NCBI GenBank assembly: GCA_000226015.1
Contig: JH155761.1
Span: forward strand, 21,264 to 45,961
Source: Mnemiopsis leidyi
Lineage: Eukaryota > Ctenophora > Tentaculata > Lobata > Bolinopsidae
DNA: 24,698 bases
Direction: 5' to 3'
The notes beneath the pieces were generated by a model. It saw nothing but the letters and a program-made list of their open reading frames with translations. It was not told the origin of the DNA and did no database searches. This document shows, one piece after another, positions 19,301 to 24,698 of this stretch. A program made the position numbers and the translations under genes. Position 1 is the first letter of the stretch; each line of letters opens with the position of its first letter.

Positions 19301-21846
19301 TAAAAAACAAAAGAGAAACTATTTTTGGGGAGGGGTCACAACTTTTGACAAATGATAAGGCCAATGATATTAGGCCAATAATGTGGCCCGTCAATATGGA
19401 AACAACTTCTTCTCAAGGTGCCAAAGAAACAATTCCCAGAATTTCACATACCTGATAAAAATCCAGAATATTTGTGAATAGTAAACCATAGAGTTTGTCT
19501 TTTAAAGTAGTATTTTGCATAACGTGCTATGTAAACTGCTAACGGAGTGATATTCAGCCAAACCAATACCATAAGTATACCTGGAAAGTAGGAGTTGAAA
19601 TTGCTTCAACTTGGATATAACTTCGAGTTGAGCTTGTTTCAACTTTGACTTTCAGATCAATTTGTTTCAACCCGTTTCACTGGGGAGTGGGTGCTTTTGT
19701 GATCCCGTGTGTGAGCCACTCGTTTTGTGCCAAAATAATTAAGGTATATATAAGTTTTCTTTCAAAGTTTCGAACACATGTAAGTCTAGGTGTTACAAGC
19801 ACAACACACAAACCATGAAATTTAAGGAGTATATGAGTCTGGGTAGAGATACAAGTCAGACTATTCTCGTAAAGAGGCACCGGATCTCGACTGATAGTTG
19901 GGTTTTCGTAGTGAATGTGGAGTGGCTTTATGTCACTATTCTCTTCCTCCGGCAGTCGTATTCGACCTGACAAGATAATCGTGTTTGTGGAGAAATAAGC
20001 GAGTTCCATTGTTGCCTTGCTATACTAATACGTTTAACAGACGATTAAATTTTACAAAGCACATTGGTAACTTAGTTTTACCAATAATTGCAATTCACAT
20101 CTTATGCATTTTGTACCATAGCCAAAAATCCCAGAACATTACACCTGAAATGTGTCTGGGTGGATGAATCAATAAATGCCCACTCAGTGTTGACCTACAT
20201 ACGGCCTATGTGCGAGCAAAGTAATTTCCATGATGTACTCGCATCTATTTGCGAATAATATCATTAAGGAGCTACAAGAAAAAACAGCTGTTGTGCCTTA
20301 AACCATATCCAGGTTACCTAGGTTACTCCTCTCTATTGGCACTTTCTACATTTAGACTTTAAATTATGTGACTTGGGTTGGGGCGAATCAGAGGAGAAGG
20401 CGAGCACCTAGGCCAAATGGTCAAGCAGCTTGACCATTTGGCCAAGGTTTCTGATCAGAGTGGTTAAAAATATTGTCTATCGACATGAGACAAATTCCTG
20501 GGTGCCGAGGGCCCGAGTCAGAGCCTTAACACCCCCCCTTTATTTTCTTCGCGGCTCATTTCGCAAGAGTAGCTGCGTGTTTTGTCGTGTAAAAGTTTTG
20601 TCAAGTATGGGAGATAAAAACATACTCTTGTGAAGAAAAAAGGGCATTAGCTTCTACAAAGTATAGCATACATTCTTTACCGCAATTAGAAGCACCATGT
20701 TTATTCCACAAAAAACATATGCCTGTGTAGAGGTTGACAGCTAAAACTGGTTGAACCCAGAAGGCTAATACACAGAAAGAGGACATTGAACTAACCATTA
20801 AGTTCTTCGAGTAACTCCTACAAGTAAAAAATGTGATGTATGATAGTAATGCAACCGCAATCAGTACATCAAACATTTCGTTGTTTTACAGGTTCATTGG
20901 GATTTGTACATTGTACATTGTACAATAGATCAATAGTTAGTAAGCTCAACAAAATATATCAAATAATAACCAACAAAATATAACAAATAATAATCAATAT
21001 AATATAACAAATAATGATTAACAAAATATTACAACTTTACAAATAAAGATTAAAACAAAATATTGCAAATAAAAAACACTAACCTTTGCCAAAGAAGAGA
21101 AAAACCGGCTGCTTATCTAAATCATCAAAAGGAAATGAATAGCCAAGAGATTTCGTGATGTTAGCTTCCACTCGTCCGTCCACATAAGCAGTTTGAAAAT
21201 CTTCAATGCTCTCCATCTCCTGAACCCGCGTAGAATCGTAATCTGGACAATGAGGTACAGAGTGCTAGTAGAATGCACAGAGTTGTCCAAAAGTAAGGTT
21301 CCGAAGGTAGCAGTAAGTATCGTACATTATTCTGCAGTTTCACTGCATTACGCAAACTTAACATACCATTAGGATTGATGAGAGAAGCTGCGACGTATTT
21401 GTTGGAATAAGTGTCCATGAAAACCGCCACCACGTCGTCTTGCCCCATGGCAGTGTCGTCACTAAACCCAATAGCAACCCATTCTTTATCCAACAGATGG
21501 GATGTTATGTTCAAGTATAAATAGTCTCCTGAATGAAACCAATCTTTATTTTTGCAATGCAATCAAATCAATTGACTGGAAATATAACTTATATTGACGC
21601 GTTTTTGAAAAAGCTTTCGTGGGGTCATGCTTTACTTTTCTGAAATGATACTAAACCAGCAGTTGTAAATATCGTCGGACACTAATGGTTGGTGTATTAA
21701 CTACCTGACACAGACCAAAAGAAAGTGCCCTCATCCCCATGGTAACAGCCGTTAACAGAGGGTGGCTTGTGAACAGAGCTGTGTTGAAGGGTCTGTGTAA
21801 ACAAGACGGTACACAATGTTACTGTCCTCCAAAAGTTCATCATCAT
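10340..21846 (-). CDS. DOMON-cytochrome b561 protein, ferric-chelate reductase 1-like, nine exons, complete
   Basis: Exons on the minus strand are 21846-21705, 21528-21367, 21242-21084, 19966-19814, 19580-19452, 11836-11674, 11077-10998, 10846-10746 and 10582-10340. All have GT-AG borders, with junction phases 1,1,1,1,1,2,1,0, and join to a 443-residue protein. A signal peptide (MMMNFWRTVTLCTVLFTQ) is followed by a DOMON domain (about 38-157: EWVAIGFSDDTAMGQDDVV and PVFLFFGKG). A six-helix cytochrome b561 core follows, with heme-ligand histidines H205 (LLKFHG), H241 (WFTIHK), H276 (ERHQLVG) and H312 (EILHK), evenly spaced by 35-36 residues, plus the ICRP motif after helix 4. Such proteins carry electrons across membranes to ferric iron or other acceptors; the substrate is not shown. 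The reeler domain of vertebrate FRRS1 is absent. Intron 5 (11837-19451) encloses a class C GPCR and an SDR gene. A TATA-like box lies just upstream. The gene is a tandem paralogue of the one at 23167-24312. Confidence 0.88.
11518..11643. repeat. Minisatellite, three copies of a 42-bp unit
   Basis: Units at 11518-11559, 11560-11601 and 11602-11643 each read approximately cactacatactgc..taat, then ttacataatacacagtacaa. Copies 1 and 2 are closest and copy 3 is a little diverged. The array lies in intron 6 of the DOMON-b561 gene, 31 bp past the exon 6 donor. It explains the repetitive Tyr/Ile/His and Cys/Leu-rich open frames on both strands here. Confidence 0.85.
12823..13068. repeat. 80-bp direct duplicate on both sides of the N gap
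   Basis: 12823-12903 and 12988-13068 are the same sequence, starting atcataagctcaattttc. They differ only where the A run meets the C run (four A then seven C before the gap, three A then eight C after it). The first copy ends in the C run at the gap edge. The second continues past the C run into unique sequence. This is best read as one genomic locus represented twice, because two contigs overlapping at a poly-C tract were not merged. Confidence 0.85.
12904..12987. other. Assembly gap (84 N)
   Basis: A run of 84 undetermined bases, flanked by identical 80-bp sequences, so the gap is probably false or of negative length. It lies in intron 5 of the DOMON-b561 gene, between exon 6 on the left and the SDR gene on the right, so the continuity of that gene depends on this join. 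Confidence 0.95.
13520..14524 (+). CDS. Short-chain dehydrogenase/reductase, 11-beta-hydroxysteroid dehydrogenase 1-like, intronless
   Basis: One exon encodes 334 residues. The ATG at 13520 is the first in frame and is followed directly by a single membrane anchor (VPLLLVIISVSLYYFL), as in ER-anchored 11-beta-HSD1 proteins. The Rossmann NAD(P) motif is CGASSGIG (about 43-50; the usual first Thr is Cys). FDFSD and SNHAA follow, the latter like the NH variant of HSD11B1 rather than NNAG. The catalytic tetrad is complete: Asn in RVNLY (N152), Ser in VTSSLAG, Tyr192 and Lys196 in YCSTK. FGLIWTKEM replaces the usual PG-T segment. The C-terminus is longer than in human HSD11B1 (292 aa) and ends in a Gly/Tyr/Gln-rich tail. 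It should reduce or oxidise a lipid-like carbonyl/hydroxyl using NADP(H); the substrate is unknown. The gene lies antisense inside intron 5 of the DOMON-b561 gene. A polyadenylation hexamer follows at 14566. Confidence 0.92.
   Translation: MNYKVPLLLVIISVSLYYFLSSPFPLSEEELTTHLDNKVVLICGASSGIGEELAYQLAPRGARLVLVARSQNKLDKVREELLKRGTPEDNILVISFDFSDVAGSKTVVEQTIAKFGALDYLVSNHAAMIAAPFLGMSYVQDPVFIEKIFRVNLYSHIELAVQALPYLEKQKGHIFVTSSLAGEIPLYKNSLYCSTKHAMNGFFYSLQQELLAKESPVSLTIGAFGLIWTKEMAQVLASNNPYPGWATGSVEDCSRGMMEAYVTRPQTMTFPRLAGFLYRVFWYFKPSYHDDIIEVVKPEGAKGTGYKELVEEMKIDRNADLRKSMGYQQGYGKQ
14566..14571 (+). terminator. Polyadenylation signal AATAAA of the SDR gene
   Basis: A canonical AATAAA stands 42 bp after the SDR stop codon on the same strand. 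This spacing fits a very short 3' untranslated region. A second match occurs near 14790. Confidence 0.6.
14572..15426. other. Interval between the two nested genes (SDR and class C GPCR)
   Basis: This is AT-rich sequence with no gene I can recognise. The SDR (+) and the class C receptor (-) both end here, so it is their shared 3' flank, inside the DOMON-b561 intron. The 64-residue frame at 14935-15129 has no motif and is unlikely to be coding. Confidence 0.6.
15427..18465 (-). CDS. Class C GPCR (metabotropic glutamate receptor-like), nested in DOMON-b561 intron
   Basis: Exon 1 (18465-18200) starts MLLLFLTLSLIYNILSA, a signal peptide; the upstream in-frame TTG is not the start. It ends at a gtaaac donor in phase 2. 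Exon 2 begins at 18018 after cttccccag and encodes a Venus-flytrap ligand-binding domain (SLGYVIYTHC, VVGTDHGSFV, FYIPTVTY, FPTLISLIPT). The third segment (to stop 15427) has a nine-cysteine NCD3G linker (CSLDC...CCWQCKTC...CHSC...EC), seven membrane helices, FLPRVVILL at the end of helix 7, and a Ser/Arg-rich tail with three 16-residue repeats. Total is about 935-945 residues, the family's usual size. The frame shifts between the binding domain and the linker near 16973-17025. A 26-nt intron (17025-17000), a 53-nt intron (17025-16973) or a 1-nt indel each restores it. Ligand-contact residues are too diverged to say that glutamate is the agonist. Confidence 0.88.
15537..15680 (-). repeat. In-frame tandem repeat, 3 x 48 bp, in the class C GPCR tail
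   Basis: Units start at 15537, 15585 and 15633 and share gcgaat..gttgatct..aaagat. Because 48 is a multiple of three, the frame is kept and the tail gains 16-residue repeats of the form GRLSLRSTYSPRTPTA. Each holds an R-x-S and an S-P or T-P site, so each is a candidate for basophilic and proline-directed kinases. A degenerate fourth unit (GRRSVDLT) follows in the protein. Confidence 0.85.
16973..17025 (-). other. Frame junction in the class C GPCR: ultrashort intron or 1-nt indel
   Basis: The ligand-domain frame runs to a TAA at 17001-17003, while the transmembrane frame is closed by TGA a few codons upstream, so the switch must fall within about 30 nt. A gttcgt donor at 17025 pairs with ataag (intron of 26 nt) or tttacag (intron of 53 nt), and both restore the frame. 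The 26-nt choice, or a simple indel, keeps the family's normal length between the NGD-like DKNVD and the FxxG strand. The 53-nt choice has the better acceptor but shortens that loop. Confidence 0.6.
18466..19451. other. Upstream flank of the class C GPCR, within DOMON-b561 intron 5
   Basis: This lies between the receptor start and exon 5 of the host gene. It should contain the receptor promoter. A TATAAT-like word lies about 95 bp before the ATG on the minus strand, which is weak evidence. The stretch also contains the near-perfect hairpin at 18927-18977. No other gene is visible. Confidence 0.5.
18927..18977. repeat. 51-nt hairpin, 22-bp stem and 7-nt loop
   Basis: The left arm (18927-18948, gaatgtcttatgattcacgc then tg) and right arm (18956-18977) are complementary at 20 of 22 positions. 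One of the two exceptions can form a G-U pair in the plus-strand RNA. The 7-nt loop is atttaaa. It lies about 460 bp upstream of the class C receptor ATG. The stem length equals that of a small-RNA duplex, but the hairpin is shorter than typical bilaterian pre-miRNAs. It could equally be a transposon remnant or a chance palindrome. Confidence 0.6.
20411..20443. repeat. Perfect 15-bp stem, 3-nt loop hairpin
   Basis: ggccaaatggtcaag (20411-20425), loop cag, then its exact reverse complement (20429-20443). Pairing continues outward after one mismatch (acct/aggt). It lies in intron 3 of the DOMON-b561 gene. Such a perfect short-loop stem is uncommon by chance in AT-rich intron sequence and would form a cruciform or RNA hairpin. 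No T tract or known element boundary is attached. Confidence 0.75.
20940..21066. repeat. AT-rich degenerate tandem repeat (aacaaaatata.caaataat)
   Basis: At least four imperfect copies of an approximately 24-32 bp unit built on aacaaaatata(a/t)caaataat follow one another, ending about 18 bp before the exon 3 donor of the DOMON-b561 gene (intron 3 side). The copies vary in length and sequence. It is a decayed low-complexity tandem repeat. A tgtacattgtacattgtaca run sits just before it at about 20905. Confidence 0.6.
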
Positions 21847-21874
21847 CGCTCTGTCACGCTAGGCTCCAAGATTT

Positions 21875-21883
21875 CTTTATATA
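21875..21883 (-). promoter_or_regulatory. TATA-like box of the DOMON-b561 gene
   Basis: TATATAAAG on the minus strand lies 29 bp upstream of the first ATG of the DOMON-b561 gene. It is a good TATA match in a GC-flanked context (ggctatataaag). With initiation about 30 bp downstream, the mRNA leader would be only a few bases unless initiation is displaced or a leader is added by trans-splicing. Confidence 0.45.
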
Positions 21884-23166
21884 GCCATGTTTCCTTCTTT
21901 AGTTTTTACTAGATATAGGGTATGATGATCATTGATCAGTCACCAACATACAAAATTGCTTAGACTGAAAAGCCATACTTAAATTTTCAAAAATAATGCT
22001 TGCTATGCTAGTGAACCATAGGACCATTGTGTACTCATGAAGAAAAACAGATCAAATTGCACGTGCAACGTTTATGTTTTAAATTGCCGCCTTAACTTAT
22101 TACACTCAACCTACTAGTACAGCAAAAATCAAACTAGCTGGTTTCTAAAGCCACATAGGGTCGTGGGAATACTCCCTTGTTCCTCTTCAATTAAAGTTTT
22201 AAATTTCATTATCAATGTGGAAGTTCTTCAGCACTCTTTAATATGCGATCCCATTTTAATTGGATTGGCAGAAAACCTAACCCTGAACATAACTTCCTAG
22301 TTCCTATGCATTGTAAATGTATTGAAAGAGTGTTGTTACAGGCGAGGAATATATTTACTAAAGAAACAAAAGCAAAACTACACAATGTTTTCAGAAAATA
22401 ATTTTAAGATGTACATTTATAATTACACAGCTGTTATAATACAGTGGCATTAGGCATATACTACAAGAAGGTCTGGCAAAGATCTCATACTGTCTAAATA
22501 AAAAGAGCAACTTACCAAAAAACCATGTATAGATTTCTTCCGAGACTTGGTCGCTTGTTTTTGGACTTTGATGGTGTGTTAAGTTAGACATCTGAGCATA
22601 CTGGTCTTACGAAGATATACGGTAAAAGGATCACGACCTAGTGTACAAGTTACAACGAAGTAATGCCCGGTATTTGAGAAGGACAATTTTTGATTATTCA
22701 ATATTGACATTTAGGGAACTTTAATTTTCAAACAAGCGATTTTATATCTTTTTTTCAGCTATAGATACAAAAATCAAAATACCGATCAAGCCCAATCACA
22801 AGAAGACCCGAATTTATTTCGAGCGTTATACATTGGTTTTAAAGTTGCATGCTCCAAAATAATTTACGTCGTGTTTAAATGCTAGTCATACAGTTTTCAA
22901 TTGTTAAAATATTTCCGACATACACGATATCATGATGGCGTTATCAGTGAATTTACCATTCTCCATTACAGAAGATAAGTACCTACAAGTACGAGGATAC
23001 TATTTTGGATACCAAAAATATCTGTTTACATTGGGACAAAAAATAACAATCCACAGATATTGTAATAACAATATCATTTCTACTATAAAAATAATAATAA
23101 AAATGATAAAACAAGAATCATGCGTTTCATTACGTTATCTTAACATACCATGACAACAATAATCAG
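21884..23166. other. Spacer between the two tandem DOMON-b561 genes
   Basis: The upstream paralogue ends at 23167 and the next starts at 21846, both on the minus strand, so this holds the 3' flank of one and the promoter of the other. Apart from the TATA-like box at its left end and a possible exon at 22516-22591, I see only AT-rich sequence with short meaningless frames. Confidence 0.5.
22516..22591 (-). other. Possible alternative first exon of the DOMON-b561 gene
   Basis: A minus-strand frame from ATG (22591) reads MSNLTHHQSPKTSDQVSEEI and ends YTWFFG at a strong gtaagt donor (22515) in phase 1. That phase matches the acceptor of DOMON exon 2 at 21528, so splicing would give an in-frame protein without the signal peptide. 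There is no homology support, and a good donor can occur by chance. Confidence 0.2.
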
Positions 23167-24312
23167 CTAACTATAGATAAGAGCGATAATGACAACTACA
23201 TCAACAACCAAGTCGGAAATAACAATAGTCCAAAGTCCCAATTTGACCAGGCTTGGTTTGGAAGGTGTTCCACCGACGTTCAGCACGTAGTAGATACTGG
23301 GACACGCTTTAAAGCACAAGCACGCCTTGTTCATAAAGCTTCCTGCCTGGAAAAGGTGAGATAAACTATCATTTGTCGACTTTTTAATCACAGCCAGAAA
23401 GTTATATCATTAGATTGTGAGGAACATTTAAATATAGCACCTTATTCGGTTAGATATTCGCTGCTATTCGAGAAATTGTAACTCAACAAGACGATTGATT
23501 CCGCCACAATATACATCTTGAATCAAACATGTGTTACAGATGTAAATAGTTACAAATTCAGGGTTTTCCAGAGCGATAAGAATGACGCAGATTACAAGGA
23601 GTTGTAGAGCTATCACAACATAACATATACTGTTTACTTCCATCTTGTCGAGCCCTGTAAAAAGTTGTTATCTTGCTCATCATGTGCTCATTGTTCAAAG
23701 CAAAAACAACATTATATCGTATCACAATCAAAAGTCTATACAATCACCTATCATGACTGGGTTACTAACACAATCATTAGATTATTACCGTTGATGTTGT
23801 TAACGAAGCTGCCAATGAGAAGAAGAATTGCTGAGGCTCTGTGACTAAATTCCCATACTCTTCTGAACCTGATAATAGGTCTTACTTTGATCTGAGTCAT
23901 TACTCATTTGTCAATCATTACTATAAAACTATGGCCAACTGTACAACTATAGCAAACCACTAAAACCTTAAAACAATGAAAAACCATAACCCAACTGACA
24001 TCATTCAAATGTAAATTAGATTTACGGTAAGTTAACTAGTGTTGGCATTTGTATTCTGTCCCAAACAAATCAAACAAATCAAACAGAACAAAAACAGATT
24101 TTTGTCGCCGCAAGGTAGTTTCAATCATGTCTACCTGGTCTCGTGAGGGGGTCGGAAAAGGGCCAGAACCACGTGGAACACCAGTAGAAGTACCACTAAC
24201 ACTCCGACAGTCTGATGAAACTCGAACTCCAGCTCCCTTAGTGCCCCATATGCGACACCAACCGATATGATAACTACAAGTCCTAAAATGTGCAAACTGA
24301 GCGCTATTTTAG
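23167..24312 (-). CDS. Tandem DOMON-cytochrome b561 paralogue, last four exons (5' partial)
   Basis: Exons at 24312-24135, 23868-23789, 23654-23554 and 23346-23167 join in frame to a TAG stop. They correspond one-to-one to exons 6-9 of the gene at 10340-21846. The start phase (1) and junction phases (2,1,0) are identical, and the two middle exons have exactly the same lengths (80 and 101 nt). Shared motifs are FEFHQTVGV (third heme-ligand His), LALFRPPHET, VWEFSHRAS (fourth His), LLLIGSF and ALENP, with a final C-terminal helix after LGLWTIVIS. The first two heme ligands and the DOMON domain should lie on exons beyond the right edge; none is visible in 24313-24698. It is presumably a membrane electron carrier like its neighbour. 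The tail before the last helix is shorter and lacks the acidic segment of the other copy. Confidence 0.87.
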
Positions 24313-24698
24313 CTGTTGTGAGTAACAATCATTGGAAATAGATATCGTGAAATTGATATCTTTTGTTACATAAATGAAACAATTTAAACAATTTTTTTAA
24401 ACAATTTGAATTTTAATTGATCAACTATTCATAAATCAACACACACACACACTCAAAATACATCAAAGAATCATATTATAATTTGTAAACCTATTTGCTC
24501 AGACACACTATAACTATATAGTTTCAAGTTCAATATCAAGATTACTAAGTGAATAATAGCACAGGTTAATGCACATATCAATCAAAAGGAGCATGTGTAA
24601 GAGCTCAAAAATCATGTATTTCTGTTATTCACACGTTACACTGATATGTATTGTTTCGTGAAAAATTGATCTTGACGGCATGCCAAGTGACACAAGCA
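24313..24698. other. Intron of the partial DOMON-b561 paralogue
   Basis: AT-rich sequence upstream of the acceptor at 24313 (ttactcacaacag on the minus strand). It contains a short (ac)n run near 24440. I find no match to the expected preceding exon (HG..M..W, then WF.IHK), so that exon should lie beyond the window. Confidence 0.6.

Noticed and set aside
19590-19676. Cluster of gttgaa/ttcaac inverted words just upstream of DOMON-b561 exon 5
   Set aside because: The arms are only about 7 bp and degenerate; it is probably simple-sequence drift near the acceptor.
20601-20876. Minus-strand 91-residue hydrophobic frame in DOMON-b561 intron 3
   Set aside because: Exons 3 and 4 join perfectly without it, and it has no b561 histidine pattern or matching splice sites.
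1-24698. CRISPR arrays, bacterial operons, rRNA or tRNA genes
   Set aside because: None seen. The spliced gene structure is eukaryotic, and no tRNA cloverleaf or rRNA segment was recognised by eye; a covariance-model scan would be decisive.

Overview
The window is animal nuclear DNA. It is AT-rich, with spliced genes whose introns follow the GT-AG rule, long introns holding repeats, a non-LTR retrotransposon relic and a short run of N. The gene set (a 26/29-kDa/cfaD-type cysteine protease, an orphan class A receptor without DRY, an mGluR-like class C receptor, DOMON-cytochrome b561 proteins) suggests a non-bilaterian marine invertebrate. A cnidarian is the best guess, inferred from protein style only; no species is claimed.

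Layout from left to right. (1) 975-8400, + strand: the 3' six exons of a papain-family protease, with earlier exons off the left edge. Its 5.5-kb intron (2291-7794) contains a complete intronless class A GPCR (5930-6946, + strand), a palindromic MITE with a 10-bp target-site duplication, a possible second insertion and a tandem duplication. (2) 8401-10339: a gene-poor stretch between convergent genes, with a decayed reverse-transcriptase end. (3) 10340-21846, - strand: a complete nine-exon DOMON-cytochrome b561 gene (ferric-chelate-reductase-1-like, 443 aa), assembled here exon by exon with every splice phase matching. Its fifth intron (11837-19451, 7.6 kb) contains two more genes: an intronless 11-beta-HSD1-like short-chain dehydrogenase (13520-14524, + strand) and a class C GPCR of two or three exons (15427-18465, - strand). 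(4) 23167-24312, - strand: the last four exons of a tandem DOMON-b561 paralogue with the same intron phases; its 5' part is off the right edge.

The main result is the nesting. Both host genes are recognisable only after splicing, and each carries receptor or enzyme genes within a single long intron. Three of the five genes seen with both ends lie inside introns. The host genes encode a lysosomal/digestive-type protease and a transmembrane electron carrier; the guests encode two receptors and a membrane-anchored dehydrogenase. The sequence shows no obvious functional link between hosts and guests, so shared chromatin or promoter context is only a hypothesis.

Cautions. The N gap at 12904-12987 lies in the large DOMON-b561 intron, but both gap edges carry the same 80 bp, so the two contigs almost certainly overlap. 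The class C receptor has a frame break between its ligand-binding and cysteine-rich domains, explained by either an ultrashort intron or a 1-nt indel. Splice sites were read by eye, without transcripts.
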